Positions 1-5,242 of a DNA stretch of 5,242 bases are shown here, piece by piece. Where the stretch lies: positions 1 to 5,242 of the forward strand of contig JANWKK010000195.1 in the NCBI GenBank assembly GCA_025451425.1. The letters are read 5' to 3'. The position numbers and the translations under genes are program-made. The notes under the pieces are model-generated. The model searched no databases. It was not told where the DNA came from and saw nothing but the letters and a program-made list of their open reading frames with translations. Source of the stretch: Gemmatimonadaceae bacterium. Its GTDB lineage: Bacteria > Gemmatimonadota > Gemmatimonadetes > Gemmatimonadales > Gemmatimonadaceae. Position 1 is the first letter of the stretch. Each line of letters begins with the position of its first letter.

Positions 1-959
1 CGCTCGAGCAGAGTTTGCGCGAGCGGCTCCCAGCGCGATCGCAGCGCGCCCCAGAACGGACGATGCCGTCGCTCGAGCTCCACGTACACGTGCGCCATCG
101 CGTTGCCGCTCACCATCACCGCCGCCTGCGGCGCGAGAGTAAAAATCCATGGATGCGCCATCACGCGAAGCCCCAGCGAAGAGATCCCGCGCTCGAGATC
201 ATCGTGCGAGCGAACAGATGAATGGCCATGATCGCTCGTGATCCACACGTGCGTGTCGTCCCAGTAGCCGAGCCGCTCGGCGTCGTCGCGGATACGTGCA
301 ACGAGCTCGTCAACGATGCCGATCGCGTCGCCGACGATCGGCGCGTCGTGCCCCTCCGCGTGCGACGTCTTGTCGATTCCCGTCAGCGCGGCGAACACGA
401 AATCAGGGCGCTCCTCGCGCACACGCCTAACGACTTCCTCCACGATGTCGCGATCGAAGTCGAGCCAGCCGCGTACGTTGCCGCTGAAATGTGTTCGCGC
501 GACGCGCGCCGCGGAACGTAAGGCGCGAAGGCTCTGAACACCGAAAGTGGCGACGCGTCCGCTCGGCGCGAGCCCTCGGCTGATCACACTCAGTGCGCCG
601 ACGCTGTGCTCGGAAAGCTCGAAGACCGTGGGCGCTCCGGGATCGATATCCTCGTCGACACGGCGCATCTGGTGGCCAACGTAGCTGCGCGAAAAGGACG
701 GGAACGAGCACGTCGCGCGGCTGCGATCGAACCAACGCAACCCGGGAAGGCCCACGGCCCCCGGATAACGACCCATGAGAAATGGCGCGTATGCCGGCCC
801 CGTGACCGACGGAAAGCATGACGTGATGGTGAAAAAGGCACCGTCATCGCGAAGGCGAGCGATCGCCGGCGCCCTTGGCGATTGATCCCCCGCGCGTCCG
901 AGCGAGGCGGAGAGTGTGTCGGGACGTACGCCGTCGGCGATGATGATGATTACAGGCAC
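1..959 (-). CDS. Alkaline phosphatase family protein (type I phosphodiesterase / nucleotide pyrophosphatase-like), 3' end cut by window edge
   Basis: The reverse strand is open from a GTG at 959-957 to the window edge, giving 319 codons with no stop. An in-frame TGA at 980-978 and no ATG before it make this GTG the only reasonable start. The product begins MPVIIIIADGVRPDTL, the first strand and first metal-binding Asp (D9) of the alkaline phosphatase superfamily. FPSVTGPAYAPFLMGRYPG (residues 49-67) carries the probable nucleophile T53. GIDKTSH supplies D196 and H200, and TSDHGH supplies D243 and H244. The last metal-binding His should lie beyond the left edge. The family hydrolyses phosphomono- or diesters with two metal ions, usually zinc; the substrate cannot be read from the sequence. 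No signal peptide or membrane segment is seen, so a cytoplasmic enzyme is inferred. No Shine-Dalgarno sequence precedes the start. It is transcribed away from the LOG-type gene. Confidence 0.88.
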   Translation of the reverse strand, partial: MPVIIIIADGVRPDTLSASLGRAGDQSPRAPAIARLRDDGAFFTITSCFPSVTGPAYAPFLMGRYPGAVGLPGLRWFDRSRATCSFPSFSRSYVGHQMRRVDEDIDPGAPTVFELSEHSVGALSVISRGLAPSGRVATFGVQSLRALRSAARVARTHFSGNVRGWLDFDRDIVEEVVRRVREERPDFVFAALTGIDKTSHAEGHDAPIVGDAIGIVDELVARIRDDAERLGYWDDTHVWITSDHGHSSVRSHDDLERGISSLGLRVMAHPWIFTLAPQAAVMVSGNAMAHVYVELERRHRPFWGALRSRWEPLAQTLLE

Positions 960-1151
960 GTCATTTCGCGTGAGAAGTCACATTACTCGAGGAGTGCACC
1001 AGCCAGCTTTACGCAAAGCGTGAACCGGCACGCAACTCATCGCCCTCAACTTGCTAGCGAACTCCCCCCCGAGCCCGATAGACTTGTCCGGGCATCGTCA
1101 CCGACAGCGCGGACCTTGGCTGCGTTCGCCATGTCACATCAACACTTTTGA

Positions 1152-2165
1152 ATGCCTTCGAGAAATAAGAATAACGGAGGGGACGCTGGCGAAGATCGAC
1201 GGCGCAAGCCGCGAACTGGGCGGCGGTCACCACGAACCGCGACCGGCAAGCGATCCGATCCACAACTTCTCGCCGAAGCGGCGCTCGAGGCGCAGGAGTA
1301 TCTCCGCGAGCGGACGGAAGCGGGCCACCGAGCGGCCGGACGCACACCACCATCCGAGCGAACCGCGGCACGCGCATCGGGCGCCACGCGCATCATCGAC
1401 GATTCGATTCGCAGCTTCGTCGGTCCAGTCACTGAAGACGAGAAGCTGCTCCAAGCACCGAGCGAAGCCGCGGATTTCACCCGGACCGATCCGTGGCGTG
1501 TCCTGCGCATCATGGGCGAGTTCATCGAGGGATTCGACAACCTCGCGACGGTAACGAAAGGAGTGACGATCTTCGGGTCCGCGCGCACGCACCCTGACGA
1601 TCCGCAATACCAGGCCGCAGAAGAGACGGCACGTCTCCTCGCCGAGCAGGGTTTCGCGATCATCACCGGCGCCGGACCGGGGATCATGGAAGCAGCGAAT
1701 AAGGGCGCGCGCACCGCCGGCGGCCGCTCCATCGGTTGCAACATCGAGCTGCCATTCGAGCAAGGCGCGAATCCTTATGTCGATACGCTGATCAACTTCC
1801 GCTATTTCTTCGTGCGGAAGACGATGTTTATCAAGTATTCAAACGCATTCATCATCTTTCCGGGAGGCTTCGGCACGCTCGACGAGGCGTTCGAAGCACT
1901 GACGCTGATTCAGACGGGGAAGATCTATCAATTCCCGGTGATCATGTTCGGCCGCCATTATTGGGCAGGGTTGATTCGTTGGTTGCAGTCCCGCGTGCTC
2001 GGCGAGCGCAAGATCTCACCGGGAGACCTGAATCTGATTCTGCTCACCGACGACCCCCAAGAAGCGTGCTCAGCGATCGTCGAAGCCTACGAATCACAGC
2101 AGCGGTCGATCCTTCCGCGGGAAGTGGCGACAAAGGCGGCGCGCAACGCTGGCCGCGACGTTTAG
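1152..2165 (+). CDS. TIGR00730/LOG-type Rossmann-fold protein (lysine-decarboxylase-like, possible nucleoside-monophosphate phosphoribohydrolase)
   Basis: A 337-residue protein. Residues from about 108 form the LOG/MoCo-carrier-like Rossmann domain: VTIFGSART at 138-146, GAGPGIMEA at 173-181, the R222-K223 pair in FVRKTMF, and PGGFGTLDE at 237-245 with the catalytic-type E245. Characterised members split nucleoside 5'-monophosphates (cytokinin ribotides, AMP) into base and ribose 5-phosphate. The old name lysine decarboxylase is misleading. The actual substrate here is unknown. Residues 1 to about 75 are a low-complexity tail rich in Arg, Lys and Ala, absent from short LOG proteins and probably disordered. 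An in-frame TGA lies immediately before the ATG, and no other start occurs before M121, which is too late because the conserved block around DPWRVLRIMGEF would be lost. There is no Shine-Dalgarno upstream; oddly, a perfect GGAGG occurs at 1176-1180, inside the gene. It is followed after 24 bases by the synthase-like gene, probably on one transcript. Confidence 0.9.
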   Translation: MPSRNKNNGGDAGEDRRRKPRTGRRSPRTATGKRSDPQLLAEAALEAQEYLRERTEAGHRAAGRTPPSERTAARASGATRIIDDSIRSFVGPVTEDEKLLQAPSEAADFTRTDPWRVLRIMGEFIEGFDNLATVTKGVTIFGSARTHPDDPQYQAAEETARLLAEQGFAIITGAGPGIMEAANKGARTAGGRSIGCNIELPFEQGANPYVDTLINFRYFFVRKTMFIKYSNAFIIFPGGFGTLDEAFEALTLIQTGKIYQFPVIMFGRHYWAGLIRWLQSRVLGERKISPGDLNLILLTDDPQEACSAIVEAYESQQRSILPREVATKAARNAGRDV

Positions 2166-2189
2166 CAAGTTTCAATTGACGAGCGAGCA

Positions 2190-3518
2190 ATGGCGAGGAA
2201 GAAGAGGGACGACAACTCGCGAGGGAATGGGCGCGAGCGCGGTGGGCTCAAGTCGTCGCGCCACGGAGCGGCCAAACGTGCGCGCGCGTCCGCCGCGGGG
2301 CCAAAGGCGACGCAAAAGCGGGCGGCGGAGGAGCGCGAGCGTTCGGGCGAGCGTCATACCGCGCACGAGACCAGCCGGTTCCTACGCGGCGATCGGATCG
2401 ATCCACGGCGTATCGATGGCAGCGAGCGGGTCGCCGAACTGATCGACGGGACGTTTCTCGCCTACAACGCGGCTCGGTTGCGCGAGGCGTGCCAGTTGTT
2501 CACACACAAAATGCTCGACGATGACGTCACCGTTGGAATGACGCTCACCGGTGCATTGACGCCTGCCGGCCTGGGCATGGCGGCGATCATTCCGCTGATC
2601 GAGAGTGGTTTCGTCGACTGGATCATCTCGACGGGTGCAAATCTGTATCACGACACGCACTTCGGGCTCGGCCTCGCGATGCACCGCGGCAACGCGCAGG
2701 AGTCCGACGTCGTGCTGCGCGAGGAAGGCGTCGTTCGGATTTACGACATCTTCTTCGACTACGACGTCCTGCTTTCGACGGACGCGTTTTTCCGCACGAT
2801 CATTCAGGGCAAGGAGTTTCAGCGTTCGATGTCGAGCGCCGAATTTCACAACTTGTGCGGCAAGTACGTTCGCGAGCGTGAGAAAGCGTTAGGCATCGGG
2901 CAGAAGTCGTTGCTTTCCGCGGCGTACACGGCGGGTGTGCCCATCTACACGTCGTCACCCGGCGATTCCTCGATCGGGATGAACGTCGCCGCGCTCGCGC
3001 TCGACGGAAACCGCTGTGTCATCGATCCGAATCTGGACGTGAACGAGACGGCGTCGATCGTGCTCGATGCGAAACGTGGCGCGAAGAAGCGACGCGGCGG
3101 CCGCTCGGCCGTGCTCATCTGCGGCGGTGGCAGCCCGAAGAACTTCATGCTTCAGACCGAGCCGCAGATTCAGGAAGTGCTCGGCATCGACGAGAAAGGG
3201 CACGACTACTTCCTGCAGATCACCGATGCGCGGCCCGATACGGGTGGCCTCTCCGGTGCCACGCCGGCAGAGGCAGTGAGCTGGGGGAAGATCGATCCAG
3301 ATCGCCTGCCGGACGCGGTCGTATGCTATCTGGATTCGACTGTAGCATTGCCGCTGCTCACGGCGTACGCGCATGCCCGTCACACCGCCCGTCCGCTCAA
3401 ACGGCTGTTCGATCGTCGCGAGGAGATGCTCGATCGCCTAACGAAGGAATATCGTCGGGCTGGCCACGAGCCGGCAAACGCGGAGCGCACCGAGACGGTG
3501 TTACCGATGCACCGGTAG
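2190..3518 (+). CDS. Deoxyhypusine synthase family protein (bacterial DHS-like, substrate uncertain)
   Basis: A 442-residue member of the NAD-dependent deoxyhypusine synthase family. True DHS of eukaryotes and archaea moves a 4-aminobutyl group from spermidine to a lysine of eIF5A. Bacteria lack eIF5A, and some bacterial homologues are reported to make homospermidine. Seen here: [20 protein letters not shown] at 118-137, [10 protein letters not shown] at 146-155, [11 protein letters not shown] at 255-265, [11 protein letters not shown] at 312-322 and EAVSWGKI at 361-368. K367 matches the lysine that holds the enzyme-imine intermediate (Lys329 in human DHS); W365 and E361 are also kept. By motif alignment from memory, human Asp243, His288 and Asp316 correspond to M264, N318 and L354, so the spermidine site differs. 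The first 60 or so residues are a Lys/Arg-rich low-complexity tail not needed for the fold. No alternative start exists before M108. It probably shares a transcript with the LOG-type gene upstream. Family is certain, reaction is not. Confidence 0.92.
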   Translation: MARKKRDDNSRGNGRERGGLKSSRHGAAKRARASAAGPKATQKRAAEERERSGERHTAHETSRFLRGDRIDPRRIDGSERVAELIDGTFLAYNAARLREACQLFTHKMLDDDVTVGMTLTGALTPAGLGMAAIIPLIESGFVDWIISTGANLYHDTHFGLGLAMHRGNAQESDVVLREEGVVRIYDIFFDYDVLLSTDAFFRTIIQGKEFQRSMSSAEFHNLCGKYVREREKALGIGQKSLLSAAYTAGVPIYTSSPGDSSIGMNVAALALDGNRCVIDPNLDVNETASIVLDAKRGAKKRRGGRSAVLICGGGSPKNFMLQTEPQIQEVLGIDEKGHDYFLQITDARPDTGGLSGATPAEAVSWGKIDPDRLPDAVVCYLDSTVALPLLTAYAHARHTARPLKRLFDRREEMLDRLTKEYRRAGHEPANAERTETVLPMHR

Positions 3519-3548
3519 GCGTGGCGCACCACGCGTCACGCGCCACGC
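3519..3548. terminator. Inverted repeat at the convergent gene junction, candidate bidirectional terminator
   Basis: GCGTGGCGC at 3519-3527 is perfectly complementary to GCGCCACGC at 3540-3548, with a 12-base loop. A nested alternative pairs GCGTGG 3519-3524 with CCACGC 3529-3534 around a CGCA tetraloop. It begins directly after the stop of the synthase-like gene and overlaps the last codons of the MBL gene. Neither strand has a T-run after the stem, so it is not a classical intrinsic terminator. It may be a terminator of the weak-tail type or an RNA 3' end stabiliser. Confidence 0.35.
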
Positions 3549-4327
3549 ACCCTGCGCACCGCGCGCACAAAATTCATTCGCGAATATTCGCCGGCAGAGG
3601 CAATTGCCACTCGCTCGTCTCCGCCGAGGAGGCGCCGAAGGATCGCGCGGTCGCTCCAACCCGCAGCCTGCTTTGCGGCGATGCTGGCGATGGTGTCTTC
3701 CAGGTATCCAATCTTCGCCGTGATCGCGGCAACGGGGTCGCGCACTGGGCCGCGATGCGCGTCGAACATGCGCTCGGGTGTGAGGGCGAGCACCGTGCGC
3801 AGGCTTTCGACGATGCGAAACGGATTCTCGCTCTCGTGCATCACCGTCGCGCGGACGCCGAGCCAGAGATCGCCCGAGAACAGAGTGGCGGTTCCCGGAT
3901 CCCATACGATCTGATGATCCGTGCTGTGACCAGGCGTGTGGACGAACTCGAGTGGAGCTTCGGAAGCAAATTCCCGCAGCGGCGACGTCAGAGGGGGAGG
4001 TGTTCCCCATACGACCCGACGATAGAGGCGAATCCTCGCCGCTTCCTCGAGACGTTCGCGAGTGAGCTTGTGCATCGCCACGGGAGTACCGCGAGCTGCA
4101 AGCAGCTGGGTGTTTCCTGCATGGTCCTCGTGATAGTGCGTGAGCATCGCGCCGACTATTGGCCGTTCTTTCAGGAAGCGGGTCAACTCGTGATGCGCGT
4201 GCGGAAAGCCACTGTCAATGAGGACGCCGTGGACGAGGTAGGCGCTCACGTCCATACCGGCAATGCGACTGCCCCAGCTCGCAAGGCGAATGCGTTCTAC
4301 ATCGCCGAAGCGCTGAATTTCGATCAT
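3536..4327 (-). CDS. MBL-fold metallo-hydrolase
   Basis: A complete 263-residue metallo-beta-lactamase-fold hydrolase of the glyoxalase II / LACTB2-like kind. The zinc-site motifs are in order: THYHEDH at 63-69 (H64, H66, D68, H69), TPGHSTDH at 131-138 (H134), SGDLW at 151-155 (bridging D153) and DAHRG at 189-193 (H191). All seven expected metal ligands are present, so a two-metal active enzyme is inferred. VSAYLVHGVLIDSG at 27-40 is the usual opening strand pair. The C-terminal 60 residues are helical and basic, comparable with the helical extension of LACTB2-type proteins. No signal peptide is seen, so it is probably cytoplasmic. The substrate (thioester, lactone, phosphodiester or RNA) cannot be decided. 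The ATG at 4327 is preferred over M25, which would cut the first strand; no Shine-Dalgarno is present. It is convergent with the synthase-like gene and divergent from the greA-like gene, so it is probably a single-gene transcript. Confidence 0.92.
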   Translation of the reverse strand: MIEIQRFGDVERIRLASWGSRIAGMDVSAYLVHGVLIDSGFPHAHHELTRFLKERPIVGAMLTHYHEDHAGNTQLLAARGTPVAMHKLTRERLEEAARIRLYRRVVWGTPPPLTSPLREFASEAPLEFVHTPGHSTDHQIVWDPGTATLFSGDLWLGVRATVMHESENPFRIVESLRTVLALTPERMFDAHRGPVRDPVAAITAKIGYLEDTIASIAAKQAAGWSDRAILRRLLGGDERVAIASAGEYSRMNFVRAVRRVRGA

Positions 4328-4423
4328 TCGACGAAGCTAGCGCTGCCGGGATGATGTGCGCGTGGAGATCTCAGCGGGTCCGCCATTTGCGGAAGTGTCT
4401 GTCGAGGCGTACGTTGCGGTGAG

Positions 4424-4461
4424 GCGCCCGGCCTGCACGGTCGGGCGCTCCATTTTGTTGT
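4424..4461 (+). terminator. GC-rich hairpin plus T-rich run in the leader of the greA-like gene, candidate attenuator or terminator
   Basis: GCGCCCG at 4424-4430 pairs perfectly with CGGGCGC at 4442-4448 around an 11-base loop. It is followed by TCCATTTTGTTGT at 4449-4461, a T-rich run that stands out in this GC-rich DNA. The polarity fits an intrinsic terminator on the plus strand. No gene on that strand lies between 3518 and here, so it would act on the leader of the greA-like gene, whose ATG is at 4480, or on read-through from the synthase-like gene. The T-run is interrupted, which weakens the call. Confidence 0.4.
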
Positions 4462-4479
4462 ACTGGACCCGACACGCAC

Positions 4480-4974
4480 ATGATCGAGGCACTCAAGCAA
4501 AAGCTCGGCGAGGAAGTCGAGAAGCTACAGTACGAGCTCAACGTCACGCTGCCGGGCGAGATTCGGCGCGCCGTCGAGCTTGGGGACTTGCGCGAGAATT
4601 CGGAGTACAAGGCGGCGCTCGAGCGGCAGCAGTTCGCCACGGCTCGCGTGCACCACCTCCGCCTCCGGTTGTCCAAGCTGTCGGACGTGTCCGAAAAGGA
4701 CATCCCCAAGGATCGCGTCGGGTTCGGATCCCGGGTCACCGTCCATGACGCCGAAACAAAGAAGAAAGAGATCTACGCCCTCACGCTGGGGGAGTTCATC
4801 GAGGGCGACGAGGCCGGTGGGGAGATCGCCGTCTCGATGGCCTCGCCGCTCGGGAAGTCGCTGCTCGGCAGAAAAGTGGGTGAGTCGGTCGACATCACAC
4901 TGCCCATGGGGAAGCGGAAACTCAAGATCCTCGAGCTCGTCACGGTGCACGAGCTGGCGGGGAAACGAGACTAG
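4480..4974 (+). CDS. greA: GreA/GreB-family transcription elongation factor
   Basis: A 164-residue protein, close to the usual 158 or so for GreA. Gre factors enter the secondary channel of RNA polymerase and stimulate cleavage of backtracked transcripts. Residues 1-75 form the antiparallel coiled coil. Its tip LGDLRENSEY (34-43) keeps the two acidic residues D36 and E39, equivalent to Asp41 and Glu44 of E. coli GreA, so cleavage activity is expected. This argues against an inhibitory Gfh1-like paralogue. The C-terminal FKBP-like domain follows, with FGSRVTVHD at 82-90, SPLGKSLLGRKVGE at 122-135 and a basic end. The ATG at 4480 gives the full coiled coil; no in-frame start lies just upstream and no Shine-Dalgarno is visible. 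It is divergent from the MBL gene and ends three bases before the stop of the anti-sigma gene on the other strand. Bacteria of this type often carry more than one Gre paralogue, so the symbol is by family rather than proven orthology. Confidence 0.88.
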   Translation: MIEALKQKLGEEVEKLQYELNVTLPGEIRRAVELGDLRENSEYKAALERQQFATARVHHLRLRLSKLSDVSEKDIPKDRVGFGSRVTVHDAETKKKEIYALTLGEFIEGDEAGGEIAVSMASPLGKSLLGRKVGESVDITLPMGKRKLKILELVTVHELAGKRD

Positions 4975-4977
4975 GGC

Positions 4978-5242
4978 CTACAGGTCGACGTGAAACAGCA
5001 TCGGCCCTTTCGGTTCGGCCGACCCTTCCCGCGCTTCCACGCTCATCGCCACTCCCATCACCTTCCCCGCCCCGCGCGGCATGTCGAGGGCGATCACCAT
5101 CGGCGTGTCACGATCCATCGGCATCACCGCGGCCATCCGCAGGCCGCGCTCCGTCACGAACCACAGCTGATAGGCCTGCCCCGGCGCGTTGGGGGCCAGG
5201 TTGTGACAGGTCACGAGCCAGCGGTGCGAGACGGTGTCGGCA
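4978..5242 (-). CDS. Anti-sigma factor, RskA-type C-terminal domain, 5' end cut by window edge
   Basis: The reverse strand is open from the window edge to a TAG at 4980-4978, giving the last 87 residues. A GTG at 5214-5212 is only an internal valine, because in-frame coding (ADTVSHRWLVTCHNL) continues to the edge. The sequence matches the extracytoplasmic RskA domain: a core with GQAYQLWFVTERG, then IALDMPRG, then AMSVEAREGSAEPKGPMLF, the typical pattern of xVTxEPxGGSxxPTGP near the C-terminus. Such proteins are single-pass membrane anti-sigma factors. The zinc-finger or sigma-binding N-terminus and the membrane helix should lie to the right of the window, normally preceded by the gene for an ECF sigma factor. 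Identification rests on this domain alone. Confidence 0.8.
   Translation of the reverse strand, partial: ADTVSHRWLVTCHNLAPNAPGQAYQLWFVTERGLRMAAVMPMDRDTPMVIALDMPRGAGKVMGVAMSVEAREGSAEPKGPMLFHVDL

Noticed and set aside
15..537. Plus-strand open frames over the left gene
   Set aside because: They are antisense to the phosphodiesterase, whose D9, T53, D196, H200, D243 and H244 motifs show the real frame. The translations have no recognisable features.
427..847. Two minus-strand ATG frames over the left gene
   Set aside because: They are out of frame with the phosphodiesterase and give Arg/Ser-rich sequence. The true frame has a GTG start and no stop in the window, so it is easily missed.
1006..1019. 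Short inverted repeat GCTTT-ACGC-AAAGC in the divergent region
   Set aside because: A 5-base stem is expected by chance in about 190 bases. There is no second copy to suggest an operator.
1139..1763. Long minus-strand frames opposite the LOG gene
   Set aside because: The plus strand carries the GAGPGIMEA and PGGFGTLDE motifs. The reverse frames show no domain and are typical GC-rich shadows.
3323..4354. A 343-codon open frame on the plus strand, longer than the MBL gene it covers
   Set aside because: It starts inside the DHS-like gene and runs antisense to the MBL gene. Its translation is Arg/Ala/His-rich with no motif, while the opposite strand has every metal ligand of the MBL fold. It is an antisense shadow of GC-rich coding DNA.
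4387..4415. Promoter-like TTGCGG, 17-base spacer, TACGTT before the greA-like gene
   Set aside because: Each hexamer matches the sigma-70 consensus at only three of six positions, which is too weak to annotate.
1..5242. Search for mobile elements, direct-repeat arrays, tRNA or riboswitch structure
   Set aside because: No transposase, terminal inverted repeats, regularly spaced repeats, tRNA-like cloverleaf or recognisable riboswitch core was seen by eye.

Overview
The window is GC-rich, densely coded bacterial DNA with six protein genes, two of them cut by the window edges. No rRNA, tRNA, CRISPR array or mobile element is visible. The combination of a bacterial deoxyhypusine-synthase-like protein, a LOG-type Rossmann protein with a long basic N-terminus, a GreA-family factor starting MIEALKQKLG and an RskA-type anti-sigma domain resembles Gemmatimonadota from soil or sediment. 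This is an inference from remembered protein similarity, not a phylogenetic result.

Layout, left to right. (1) Positions 1-959, minus strand: the N-terminal 319 codons of an alkaline-phosphatase-superfamily phosphodiesterase, cut by the left edge. It begins at a GTG codon. (2) Positions 960-1151: a divergent intergenic region. (3) Positions 1152-2165 and 2190-3518, plus strand: a two-gene unit with a 24-base gap, encoding a TIGR00730/LOG-type Rossmann-fold protein and a deoxyhypusine-synthase-like enzyme. Both have long Arg/Lys-rich, low-complexity N-terminal tails. (4) Positions 3536-4327, minus strand: a complete MBL-fold metallo-hydrolase, convergent with the synthase-like gene across 17 bases that form part of a perfect 9-base inverted repeat. 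(5) Positions 4328-4479: a divergent region with a GC-rich hairpin followed by a T-rich run about 20 bases before the next start. (6) Positions 4480-4974, plus strand: a GreA/GreB-family transcript-cleavage factor. (7) Positions 4978-5242, minus strand: the C-terminal part of an RskA-like anti-sigma factor, convergent with the greA-like gene with three bases between stop codons.

The one clear functional unit is the LOG/synthase-like pair, which joins a nucleotide-hydrolase-type fold with a polyamine-type enzyme. The synthase-like protein keeps the lysine that carries the reaction intermediate in true deoxyhypusine synthases. By motif alignment from memory it has lost three spermidine-contact residues, so its substrate is probably different. 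This is the most interesting point in the window. The remaining genes look like ordinary, independently transcribed housekeeping or regulatory genes. None of the five visible start codons has a convincing Shine-Dalgarno sequence.
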